A stretch of DNA of 42,082 nucleotides from a bacterium (GCA_017482685.1 JAFUMP010000007.1:1-42082), one strand, 5' to 3'. Counted from the stretch's first letter, positions 33,452-40,656 are shown. The notes: generated by a model not told the origin, from the letters alone. A program made the numbers and translations.

Positions 33452-33504
33452 AGTAAAACTCCTTTCTAACGTATTATACTAATAGCCATAGCTAGTTTAC
33501 CCTC

Positions 33505-33533
33505 TTGAAGCAATCTTGTCAATATTTCATAAT
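33505..33533 (+). promoter_or_regulatory. Leaderless-type promoter of the XRE regulator
   Basis: TTGAAG (33505-33510) and CATAAT (33528-33533) are exactly 17 nt apart. The ATG at 33541 follows 7 nt after the -10 box and no Shine-Dalgarno sequence is present. Confidence 0.5.
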
Positions 33534-33540
33534 CATAAAT

Positions 33541-33759
33541 ATGAAAGACAAGCGTAAAAAGAAATTAGCACTAAATATTAAAGCTGAGAGAACACGAAAA
33601 GGTTATACTCAATTTGAACTTGCTGAAAAAATAAATATGAGCGAAAGCTCAATCAGTCTTATTGAAAGAGGAATACAAACTCCCTCAGTATTAGTTGTAT
33701 ATGATATTGCTAAAGTTTTAAATATAGATATAAACGAATTATTTAAAAACATAGAATGA
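33541..33759 (+). CDS. XRE-family helix-turn-helix regulator
   Basis: 72 residues from the ATG at 33541; an in-frame TTG at 33505 lies inside the promoter and was rejected. A single HTH_3 domain fills the protein: LNIKAERTRKGYTQFELAEK at about 8-27, then the recognition helix MSESSISLIERGIQTPSVLV at about 30-49, and LNIDINELFKN. It has no ligand-binding domain, like small Cro/C.AhdI-type repressors. It is likely autoregulated: an inverted repeat at 33786-33812 just downstream is a candidate site. It precedes the P-loop ATPase by 76 bp on the same strand. It is one of the few genes here ending in TGA. Confidence 0.9.
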   Translation: MKDKRKKKLALNIKAERTRKGYTQFELAEKINMSESSISLIERGIQTPSVLVVYDIAKVLNIDINELFKNIE

Positions 33760-33785
33760 TTATGACAATTTTAATATTTTATATC

Positions 33786-33812
33786 GAGCGAATTGTATAA
33801 TGCAATTCGCTC
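33786..33812. promoter_or_regulatory. Perfect 10-bp inverted repeat with TATAAT in its loop
   Basis: GAGCGAATTG and CAATTCGCTC are perfect complements around the loop TATAATG. It may be an operator of the upstream XRE regulator or a weak terminator; no T-run follows. A second TATAAT at 33824-33829 ends 6 nt before the next gene's ATG and is the better -10 box for it. Confidence 0.5.
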
Positions 33813-33835
33813 ATTTATTATGATATAATAAAACT

Positions 33836-34513
33836 ATGACCAGAACAGTAGAAGTTTATGCTGGTGCTTATGCTAGCGGAAAATCCGAAACATCTTTGAA
33901 TAGAGCAAGGCATCTTGTTGAACAGGGTAAGAAAATTACTCTTGTTGATTTAGATTCGGTTGAGCCTGCCTATACACTACGTCCGATTGCAAAAGAACTA
34001 GAGTCTTTCGGAATTAATGTTATAACCCAGCCCGATAATTTTGGACTTGGCGAAGCTGCAAGTTATGTTACTCCTGCACAAATAAATTGTCTGAAAAATG
34101 AAGGCGATATTATTATTGATGTTGGATACGGTGCTGGAGGGTTAGATATTTTAGATATTATTACTGATATTGATGCAGAAACCGATTTAAAAATTTATCT
34201 TGTAGTTAATACTTCTAAGTTTGAGACCTCAACTGTCGAAAATATTATCGAATACGTTTCTTTTTCAGAAGGTATTGAAAAACGACCTTGGAAAAAATTT
34301 TCAGGCTTTATTTCTAATACACATTTTGGCGATGAAACAACAAAAGATGATATCATTAACGGATATGAAAAGTTAAAAAAAGTCTCAGAGCAATTAAATA
34401 TCCCAATTCGAGCGATTGGTGTTCCGCAAAATTTGGCTAAAGATTTTGAACTAAATTACGACGGTATAGAAGTTTGGATTTATAATCGAATGATGCCAAG
34501 AGCTTTTTGGTAA
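33836..34513 (+). CDS. P-loop ATPase of the MinD/CobQ-like class
   Basis: 225 residues. Walker A GAYASGKS is at 10-17, the following strand LVDLDSVEPAYTLRP is at 36-50 (the D-x-D-x-x-x-P pattern of SIMIBI ATPases that carry LVDLDIVNPYFRSRE-like motifs), and the Walker B-type IIIDVGYGAGG is near 96-106. A later strand IYLVVNTSKFET provides the base-recognition NTS segment. The family is widespread and uncharacterised, often in Firmicutes. Its role here is unknown. TATAAT ends 6 nt before the ATG, suggesting leaderless transcription. It is flanked by two inverted repeats whose loops both contain TATAAT. Confidence 0.8.
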   Translation: MTRTVEVYAGAYASGKSETSLNRARHLVEQGKKITLVDLDSVEPAYTLRPIAKELESFGINVITQPDNFGLGEAASYVTPAQINCLKNEGDIIIDVGYGAGGLDILDIITDIDAETDLKIYLVVNTSKFETSTVENIIEYVSFSEGIEKRPWKKFSGFISNTHFGDETTKDDIINGYEKLKKVSEQLNIPIRAIGVPQNLAKDFELNYDGIEVWIYNRMMPRAFW

Positions 34514-34542
34514 AACAAAGATACAAATAGCAAATTATTTTT

Positions 34543-34571
34543 TCTCCTGTTTTATAATAAAAAACAGGAGA
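34543..34571 (+). terminator. Terminator hairpin that contains the next gene's RBS and a TATAAT loop
   Basis: TCTCCTGTTTT and AAAACAGGAGA form a perfect 11-bp stem with a 7-nt loop, followed by six T residues. The right arm holds CAGGAG, the ribosome binding site of the gene starting at 34578. TATAAT spans 34553-34558 in the loop, so a transcript initiated from it would start beyond the left arm and leave the site free. Confidence 0.65.
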
Positions 34572-34577
34572 TTTTTT

Positions 34578-35912
34578 ATGCAAATTTTTTTAAACAATTT
34601 TAATATAAATCCATTGACAAGTACAAACTTTAAAGCAAAAAAACAGATTATTAAAACAAGTCAAACACTTACAGAATCGCAGATTAAAAGAAACAAACGC
34701 AATCAAACTATTTTAAAAATGATTTCTGAAGGATTTTCTAACTCAGAAATTGCTCAAAAACTAAAAATAACAACAGCTACTGTTCGCAACTTTTTAAAAT
34801 CAAAAATGGCGCTTGTAAATTCTGATGGTTCAAAGCCATTATCAACTTTTCAAAAAAACAAACAAGAGCGTGATAAGTTAATTTTAGAAAAACTAAGAAA
34901 TGGCTTCTCCGTAGATGAAATTACTGCTGAATTAGGCGTAAGCAAGTCTATGGTGAAAAAACTTTCACAGAAGGCAAAAATCCTTGTCAATGCTAGAGAA
35001 GAACGAAATTCTCGAATTTTAGAAAAACTTAGACAAGGATTATCTTATGAACAAATATCCCAAGAAGAAAATTTAAGTAGGCGTTATATAGAAAGTCTTA
35101 AATATGATGCAGTTGCTTCTGGGCAATTAGTAGATTTTAGACAAGCAAGAAACCTTCGAATAATAGAAGCTTACCAAGCTGGAGTATATATAGAAAAAAT
35201 TGCTGAACAAGAAAAAATATCAGAAGAAAGTGTAAGACGTATTCTTATTAAATCGGGCTTAGAATATGTTTCTGATCCTCAAAAAAGAAGAGCTCTATTG
35301 GAAAACAAAATTTTAGATTTATTGAAGCAAGGAGTTGCCAGAAAAGATATTGTTAGAACTTTAAATGTTGATATTGGCAGGGTAAATCATATTGCAGAAA
35401 AACATAATGTTTTTCAATCCCTTATTACAGAACGTAACGAACGCATTATTGAAAAACTAAAAGATGGAGATTCTGTTCAAAAAATTGCTGATGATGAAGG
35501 TATTGCTGTTTGCACAGTATTAAGAGCAATAGAAGCTGAGGGAATAAAACAGCCAAAATTACCAAAAAGAAATGATAAAAAAAGAGATTCAATTATACAA
35601 GATATAAAAAAAGGCTTACGAGTTTGTGATATTGCGAAAAAATATAAAGTTAGCTCTGGTTATGTAACAAAAATAAAAAGTGAGCTTGGACTTACAAAAA
35701 AATATAATTACTCTGAACAACCAAACGAATTTGGATTTTACGAGGTAAAAGAACAATCTCAAAACATAACCAAATTAAGAGAAGCATATAGAAGGTTCAA
35801 GTTAGGTAATAGAAATCCTGAGATTTTTGATGAAATGTTAAAAACCATAAACACCTTGAAAAAAAAGCTCAAAGAATTTAAATCACGTCTAGACAACCCT
35901 ACAAAGCCATAG
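34578..35912 (+). CDS. Protein of seven tandem helix-turn-helix repeats
   Basis: 444 residues. After an N-terminal linker (1-36, containing TSTNFKAKKQ) come seven repeats of about 36-40 residues, at roughly 41-76, 97-135, 143-176, 191-226, 241-277, 285-320 and 334-371. Each follows R-(N/D)-x-x-I-L-E-K-L-(K/R)-x-G-x-S-x-x-x-I-A-x-x-x-x-(I/V)-S-x-x-x-V-x-x-(I/L), which is a trihelical HTH of the LuxR/resolvase/Mor type; examples are MISEGFSNSEIAQKLKITTA and KLRQGLSYEQISQEENLSRR. The repeat period is about 44-50 residues. The C-terminal 65 residues are a charged helix with NPEIFDEML. I know no characterised protein with this layout. It overlaps the convergent fliE stop by 14 bp. Confidence 0.88.
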   Translation: MQIFLNNFNINPLTSTNFKAKKQIIKTSQTLTESQIKRNKRNQTILKMISEGFSNSEIAQKLKITTATVRNFLKSKMALVNSDGSKPLSTFQKNKQERDKLILEKLRNGFSVDEITAELGVSKSMVKKLSQKAKILVNAREERNSRILEKLRQGLSYEQISQEENLSRRYIESLKYDAVASGQLVDFRQARNLRIIEAYQAGVYIEKIAEQEKISEESVRRILIKSGLEYVSDPQKRRALLENKILDLLKQGVARKDIVRTLNVDIGRVNHIAEKHNVFQSLITERNERIIEKLKDGDSVQKIADDEGIAVCTVLRAIEAEGIKQPKLPKRNDKKRDSIIQDIKKGLRVCDIAKKYKVSSGYVTKIKSELGLTKKYNYSEQPNEFGFYEVKEQSQNITKLREAYRRFKLGNRNPEIFDEMLKTINTLKKKLKEFKSRLDNPTKP

Positions 35913-36324
35913 AATTTATTTCTGTATATGCACTCAAAATTCTATTACGAACTTGTACAGCCATTTGCATACTCAATGAAGCTTTTTCGGCTGCAATCAT
36001 AGCATCATGGATACTTGTTGGACCACCCATTGCTAAATCTTCTTCAAGCCTTTCAGAATGTAATTTAGCATCATTAACAGCGTTAAGTCCACTACCCAAG
36101 CTTCTTCCAATTTGTTCTGCAAAATTACCCAATCCCATTGGATCATTTTTATCTTTTAAGGGAACTGATTTTGAGGCAAAGTCTAATGCTTTAGAAAATT
36201 CAGTTGCTTCAGCATCAAAATCAAAAGCACTCTGATTACTAAGAAATTTATTATAATCCTTAATTGCATTCAAATTAAATTCTGTATTATAACCTTCTAT
36301 TGCTGTTGAAAATTCCATACTCAT
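35899..36324 (-). CDS. fliE: Flagellar hook-basal body protein FliE
   Basis: 141 residues. The C-terminal half, SERLEEDLAMGGPTSIHDAM, IAAEKASLSMQMAVQVRNRI and LSAYTEINSMAL, is the conserved FliE helical segment, which links the MS ring to the rod. The N-terminal 65 residues are an extension rich in Asp/Asn and Phe. Two ATG codons (36324 and 36318) are possible; AGGA fits the second with 7 nt spacing and AAGGGT fits the first with about 9 nt. It is the last gene of the regulator-kinase-flgB-flgC-fliE cluster and its stop overlaps the convergent HTH-repeat gene. Confidence 0.92.
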   Translation of the reverse strand: MSMEFSTAIEGYNTEFNLNAIKDYNKFLSNQSAFDFDAEATEFSKALDFASKSVPLKDKNDPMGLGNFAEQIGRSLGSGLNAVNDAKLHSERLEEDLAMGGPTSIHDAMIAAEKASLSMQMAVQVRNRILSAYTEINSMAL

Positions 36325-36391
36325 TTCCTATTTACCCTTTTTAACGATCTTCCCCACCTGAAACCTAAACTACTGAATTATATATTTACAC

Positions 36392-36898
36392 CTAAATATT
36401 CATTGCACTTTGCATCATTGACTTGACGTTTTCTGCAACTGTTGCGTTTGCTTCATAAGCACGTGAAGCAGCAATCATATCCACCATTTCTTCTACAATG
36501 TTAATATTTGGTAAATCTACATATCCTTCTTCATCTGCATCAGGGTGAGATGGATCATAGACTGTTTTAATCCCATTTTCTTCTTCATAAATTTGTTCTA
36601 CTTGAACACCACCTGTTACCATACCTTGATTTAAAGCTATGTTTGCATTTATTAAAAGATTACCTGTTCTCGGATCAAACTGTGCATCTGGATTATTGCT
36701 TTGAAAATTTGAAAACCCCCTATTTACAGTTTCTTCATATATAGTTCTAAAAGAAACATCTTTTTTTACATATACACCTTTTGAGCCATCAGGATTTCTT
36801 GTAGTATGAATGTTTGCAATATTACTTGCAATTGTATCCATCTTTACTCTTTGTGCGGTCATTCCTGAACCAGCGATATCAAATATATTAAAGCTCAT
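36392..36898 (-). CDS. flgC: Flagellar basal-body rod protein FlgC, cluster 2
   Basis: 168 residues from the ATG at 36898, with AGGGGG just upstream; a TTG 12 nt earlier forms part of that site and was rejected. The rod motif RVKMDTIASNIANIHTTRNP, the central segment VYDPSHPDADEEGYVDLPN, then INIVEEMVDMIAASRAYEAN and a C-terminal VKSMMQSAMNI are textbook FlgC. It resembles standard FlgC more closely than the cluster 1 copy. Gene order flgB-flgC-fliE is the common bacterial arrangement. Confidence 0.96.
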   Translation of the reverse strand: MSFNIFDIAGSGMTAQRVKMDTIASNIANIHTTRNPDGSKGVYVKKDVSFRTIYEETVNRGFSNFQSNNPDAQFDPRTGNLLINANIALNQGMVTGGVQVEQIYEEENGIKTVYDPSHPDADEEGYVDLPNINIVEEMVDMIAASRAYEANATVAENVKSMMQSAMNI

Positions 36899-36943
36899 TT
36901 TCCCCCTCAAGTCTTTAAGTCTTAATGTTGTAACGTCTTAGTT

Positions 36944-37426
36944 TTACTGTCCTTTTATTACCTCTGATAGACCTGCAAATTGTTTTCTAGCTAAATTCGA
37001 TAGCACAAGATATCTTGTACCAGTTTTAGATAAATCCATCATTTCACGTTCTAATTCAACATTGTTTCCATCAGAATTTGAACCACTATATACATCTGTC
37101 ACGTACTGAGGTTTAAAATCCTCGCAAGAATTTGTCATAAGATACGCTTTTTCCTGCATTGTAGGTGTTCTATATGTATGAATTTCTCCCGTAAATACAT
37201 CCACATTAGGTGGAACATATTTAATACTATTTTGTCCTTTTATATAATCTTTTAGATCTTCTCTTTCAATTATTTCAGCAAGTTGAGATTCAAAAGCCAC
37301 TTCTTTTCTTTGATACCCAGCAGTTTGAACATTGGCAATATTAGATGATATAGCATGCTGTCTTTCCATAAGCCCATCCATACCAAGATGAAGGATATCA
37401 ATTGTCCTTGAAGTTATTAAATCCAT
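36944..37426 (-). CDS. flgB: Flagellar basal-body rod protein FlgB, cluster 2
   Basis: 160 residues from the ATG at 37426. GGAGG at 37435-37439 lies 8 nt upstream, inside the end of the kinase gene; a start 15 nt earlier is less likely. RQHAISSNIANVQTAGYQRK is the rod motif and NVELEREMMDLSKTGTRYLV is the FlgB C-terminal signature. The protein is longer than the cluster 1 flgB (117 codons) and uninterrupted, so it can supply intact FlgB. The kinase stop and this ATG are separated by one base, so kinase and rod genes are co-translated. Confidence 0.95.
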   Translation of the reverse strand: MDLITSRTIDILHLGMDGLMERQHAISSNIANVQTAGYQRKEVAFESQLAEIIEREDLKDYIKGQNSIKYVPPNVDVFTGEIHTYRTPTMQEKAYLMTNSCEDFKPQYVTDVYSGSNSDGNNVELEREMMDLSKTGTRYLVLSNLARKQFAGLSEVIKGQ

Positions 37427-37427
37427 A

Positions 37428-38669
37428 TTATTTCCCTCCAAGTCCTAATTTTATTGTAAACTCTGTGTAATCTTCTGTTGAACGTGAAAGCTCAAGTTCA
37501 CCTAACATTTCTTCTACAGATTTTTTACAAATCCATAATCCCAAACCTGTTCCTGCAGATTTAGTTGTAAAACCTTCGTTAAATATCTTTTCAGGTTCTT
37601 TGATTCCTTCTGCATTATTTGAAACATAAATGTATGCAAAATTCTCATCTTTTTCTGACTTTATTTTTATATACTTATCATTTTTAAGGGCATTTTCTTC
37701 ATCAATACCAAATGCTTCCGAAGCATTTTTAACCAGATTTATAATAACAGCCTGTAATTTATCTAAATCCGCCATTACTAAAAAATCTTCTTGTGATTCA
37801 ACTTGAAATTCTATATTCTTACCATCCAAATAAACTTGAGATAATTCTACTGAATTCTCTATAATTTCTTTAATTGAAATACATTCTAATTCACTCTCTT
37901 CTTTAGTTTTTAAAGAATATAAAGAATTATTCGCTAACTTTAAAGCTTTATTAATTGCTTTTAAGGAATTTTGAATACCTTCAAAATTAGCTGATTCTGA
38001 TTGTTTTCTAATAATTTCAGAATACAAATCACAAATAGAAAGTTGATTTTTTATTTCATGAGCAACGATACGAGATTTCCTCTGCACATAGTCAGAATCC
38101 ACCAAAGTACCAGCACTTTGTTCAGCAAAACCTAAAACGGCATCATTTGTAGCTTCTTCTAAATTCCCAATTAATCTTCTAATGGAAGCATTTAACAAAA
38201 TATTATCACGTCTGTCTGGATTAAATTTCTCTTGATAAGGCGCTATATCGACCTTCGAATTTCTTTTAATAATATCAAGTGGTTCGTACTGAAGCTTTGA
38301 ATTGTACAAAGAATAATAACGAACCAAATTATCATCTCCACTACGATTATCCCAGATAAGAATTGAAACATACCTGTGAGTCATAACACAGATAAATTCT
38401 GTATTAGCCCAAACTTTTTCAACTAAATTTTCAGAAGCATCAGTAAAACTAATTGATTCTACATCTGAAAACTCCAGCCTTCTTAATAGTCCTTGCAAAC
38501 CACTTTTGTTTTCAATTCTATGAAGCACAACCCCTGTTTCAGGCGCATCCAATAGCGGTTCAACAACAGAACGAATCCAGCACCCCAAAGCTTGGCGAGT
38601 TATAAAACGATTGCCTTGAGATTCGATTAATTCTCTTAAATAATTCTGTTGTCTAACTATCTTCTTCAT
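37428..38669 (-). CDS. Cytoplasmic sensor histidine kinase next to flagellar rod genes
   Basis: 413 residues with no membrane segment. The N-terminal 190 residues are an uncharacterised sensory region that includes FICVMTHRYVSILIWDNRSG. The HisKA-like dimerisation region has the phospho-acceptor H204 in IVAHEIKNQL. The HATPase domain has an N-box IINLVKNASEAFG near 305-317 and a G-box GTGLGLWICKK near 375-385. It lies between a LuxR-type response regulator and flgB-flgC-fliE on the same strand. This recalls FlgS-type kinases of other bacteria that couple early flagellar assembly to gene control, but the regulator here is not of the sigma-54 type. Only a weak GAAAG lies upstream, next to the tandem repeats. 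Confidence 0.9.
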   Translation of the reverse strand: MKKIVRQQNYLRELIESQGNRFITRQALGCWIRSVVEPLLDAPETGVVLHRIENKSGLQGLLRRLEFSDVESISFTDASENLVEKVWANTEFICVMTHRYVSILIWDNRSGDDNLVRYYSLYNSKLQYEPLDIIKRNSKVDIAPYQEKFNPDRRDNILLNASIRRLIGNLEEATNDAVLGFAEQSAGTLVDSDYVQRKSRIVAHEIKNQLSICDLYSEIIRKQSESANFEGIQNSLKAINKALKLANNSLYSLKTKEESELECISIKEIIENSVELSQVYLDGKNIEFQVESQEDFLVMADLDKLQAVIINLVKNASEAFGIDEENALKNDKYIKIKSEKDENFAYIYVSNNAEGIKEPEKIFNEGFTTKSAGTGLGLWICKKSVEEMLGELELSRSTEDYTEFTIKLGLGGK

Positions 38670-38674
38670 CTTTC

Positions 38675-38712
38675 ATAAGGAAATAAGAGAATAAGGAAAT
38701 AAGAGAATAAGG
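38675..38712. repeat. Tandem repeat, 16-nt unit
   Basis: ATAAGGAAATAAGAGA occurs twice in full (38675-38690, 38691-38706) and once in part (ATAAGG). It lies in the 100-bp gap between the response regulator and kinase genes, over the expected ribosome binding region of the kinase. Confidence 0.85.
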
Positions 38713-38725
38713 TTTTATTTAAAAC

Positions 38726-38763
38726 TCACTTAATCACTTAATCACTTAGTCACTTAGTCACTT
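38726..38763. repeat. Tandem repeat, 8-nt unit
   Basis: TCACTTAA/TCACTTAG is repeated 4.75 times without interruption, two copies with A and two with G at the last position. It lies next to the 16-nt repeat, just after the response regulator stop codon. Confidence 0.85.
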
Positions 38764-38769
38764 CCTCTC

Positions 38770-39474
38770 CTATACGCTTAGTTTTACTTTCTTGCTTAAA
38801 AATCCGTTATTAATTGCATAAAGAACAGCTTGAGTTCTGTCATTTACTTGCAATTTTTGGAAAATATTATTTACGTGAGTTTTAACAGTTGTTTCTGAAA
38901 TAAATAATTTATTCGCAACACCTTTGTAAGTAATACCTTGAGTTAATAGTTCCAAAACTTCTTCTTCTCTTTGAGTCAAGTAAGAAAGCAAATTTTCTTC
39001 TTCTGTTTCTTGTTTTGAAGATTCTTCTCTAAATGATTGTTGGAAATATTCAAAGAATCTGCTAGAAAGAGCAAGAGGAAGATAAATTTTACCACTCAAT
39101 ACTTCTTCTATTGCATAAATAAGCTGAGCAGAAGCCATAGTTTTTAACACATATCCCTTAGCACCTATTTTCATAGCTCTAAAGATTAAATCTGCATCAT
39201 CATATCCAGAAAGAGCTAAAACTTTTGTGCCTAAATCAAGCTTAGCAATTTCCATAATACCTTGCAAACCATCTCTTTCAGGCATATTCATATCTAAAAG
39301 AACTACATCAGGCTGATATTTCTTTATTAGATTTAGGCCTACTGTAACATTAGTTGCGATACCAACAACATCAAAAGTTCCTTCAAGATTCAAAAGTTCT
39401 CTAATACCAACTAAGTGTTCATAGTTGTCATCAATAAGTAACACTTTTGATTTTTTCTTAAATTCACGTCTCAT
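38770..39474 (-). CDS. NarL/LuxR-type response regulator
   Basis: 234 residues. The receiver domain (about 10-125) has LLIDDN at 12-17, the phospho-acceptor D61 in VVLLDMNMP, and the conserved Lys in YVLKTMA. A Glu/Ser-rich linker follows, then a LuxR C-terminal HTH (about 165-222: LTQREEEVLELLTQGITYKG, VANKLFISETTVKTHVNNIF). It probably receives phosphate from the kinase encoded 100 bp downstream and controls flagellar or neighbouring genes. The gap between them contains tandem repeats. Upstream is a 362-bp non-coding region with several hairpins. Confidence 0.93.
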   Translation of the reverse strand: MRREFKKKSKVLLIDDNYEHLVGIRELLNLEGTFDVVGIATNVTVGLNLIKKYQPDVVLLDMNMPERDGLQGIMEIAKLDLGTKVLALSGYDDADLIFRAMKIGAKGYVLKTMASAQLIYAIEEVLSGKIYLPLALSSRFFEYFQQSFREESSKQETEEENLLSYLTQREEEVLELLTQGITYKGVANKLFISETTVKTHVNNIFQKLQVNDRTQAVLYAINNGFLSKKVKLSV

Positions 39475-39836
39475 ACTCTCTTCTCTCCCCTATTTATATA
39501 AATTGTTATATTAATTACCTTCCTCTACACTAAGTATATTACCCCCTAATAGAGGATAGTTTCATCAATAGAAAGGTCGATTTTAAAAGGTTTAAGGTAA
39601 TCAACAAGATCTAGACCATCTGGTCTACAAAACAGCCTGTAATCCATGCGGCCATGGAAATTTAGACCATGCCGATTATTTTTTTAATCTACGATAAAAA
39701 GAGTAGTCAAAAAAGATGAGTATCATCTATGTAGTTTAGTTTGTTTAAATGGTTTTTCAAATCAAAATTCTTATTGCAAAAATTACAAAAATATTGTAAA
39801 CTAATGTAACAAGTTATTTTTTGAGTAAAGATATTA
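39475..39836. other. 362-bp gene-free region with several inverted repeats
   Basis: No convincing reading frame. Perfect short inverted repeats are TCCTCTA...TAGAGGA (39521-39556), TAGACCATCTGGTCTA (39612-39627), CCATG-CGGC-CATGG (39644-39657, whose second arm can instead pair with CCATGCC at 39667-39673), and AGATGA-GTA-TCATCT (39714-39728). A run of seven T residues at 39679-39685 follows the third group. The first hairpin lies in the region upstream of the response regulator. The remainder may encode a small structured RNA; no known riboswitch core was recognised. Confidence 0.45.
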
Positions 39837-40604
39837 ATGTTTACACTTATCCCTACAAAAAAGAAAAAAAATAGAGCAAAGCTTTTAGGTGCTGTACAAA
39901 TTAACAACACTTCTTATTTCGTATGTAAAAATAATGAAGGGAAAGTCTGTTTAGAGACAGGAAAAGAAGAAAAGCTACAAAAAGCGATACTTGAAAGAAT
40001 GATTGAATTAAATCCTTCAATAAAAAAGATTCTAGGTGAATACAATATTAAACCAAATATTGACATAAAAACGCTACGTGAACTAGCAGACGGGCACATG
40101 AACACAACTTGTCATATTGCAATGGGAATTTATTCACTACTTTCAGAAGTCTTAAAATCTGATATAAAAGCGGATACTATTAAAGAAGCATCAATGCTTC
40201 ATGACTTAGGAAAAGTTCTAATCCCTTCAAAGATTCTAAACAAACCCGCTCGTTTAAACCAAAAAGAACGTGAAATAATGAATATACATTCAACTTTAGG
40301 ATACGAGCTTTTAAAAACCCAAAAAATCAAAACCGAAACATTAGATTTGGTTAAATATCATCATCAAAACTTGAAACATTCAGGTTATCCAGCTTTAAAC
40401 TGCGATCACAATCCTTCAGATATTGGAGTTCAAATTATATCAACTGCTGATAAATATAGCGCACTTAGGGAAGCTCGTGTTTATCGCAGAAAATTATCAA
40501 GGATAGAATCACTTTTAATTCTTTATAAAGAAGTTCTTGAAGGGAAGATTCATAAAGAAATTTATAAAGCTCTTGTCGAATATGCAACAAAATTTGATAA
40601 ATAA
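39837..40604 (+). CDS. HD-domain protein related to HD-GYP phosphodiesterases
   Basis: 255 residues. After an N-terminal stretch of about 85 residues comes an HD domain with MLHDLGKVLIP (H122, D123), H151 in IHSTLGYEL, and HH at 175-176, then HSGYP with GYP at 183-185, and D205 in STADKYSAL. These are most of the HD-GYP landmarks, but the segment between HH and GYP (QNLKHS) differs from the usual (N/D)GxG. It may hydrolyse a cyclic dinucleotide or another phosphodiester. No ribosome binding site is seen before the ATG. It stands apart from the HD-GYP protein at 7258, which has a different N-terminal part. Confidence 0.82.
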   Translation: MFTLIPTKKKKNRAKLLGAVQINNTSYFVCKNNEGKVCLETGKEEKLQKAILERMIELNPSIKKILGEYNIKPNIDIKTLRELADGHMNTTCHIAMGIYSLLSEVLKSDIKADTIKEASMLHDLGKVLIPSKILNKPARLNQKEREIMNIHSTLGYELLKTQKIKTETLDLVKYHHQNLKHSGYPALNCDHNPSDIGVQIISTADKYSALREARVYRRKLSRIESLLILYKEVLEGKIHKEIYKALVEYATKFDK

Positions 40605-40650
40605 AACTTCAAATTTTAAACTACCCCCTTTATATTTACCCCCTTTATTG

Positions 40651-40656
40651 TATAAT
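40651..40656 (+). promoter_or_regulatory. -10 box of pheT with upstream C-rich repeats
   Basis: A perfect TATAAT lies 28 nt before the pheT ATG, with AGAGGA as the ribosome binding site. At the -35 position are two copies of a TTTACCCCCTTTAT-type sequence (40621-40633 and 40635-40648) rather than a TTGACA-like box. Confidence 0.5.

Noticed and set aside
32945-33759. A toxin-antitoxin pair formed by the exported protein and the XRE regulator
   Set aside because: The genes are divergent, the first has a signal peptide and membrane segment, and its size and sequence fit no toxin family I recognise.
38675-38763. CRISPR-like array
   Set aside because: The units are 8 and 16 nt with no unique spacers and no cas genes are nearby; they are simple tandem repeats.
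39671-39678. A second sigma-28 promoter at GCCGATTA
   Set aside because: No TAAA-type -35 element lies 15 nt upstream, and the bases belong to a hairpin.
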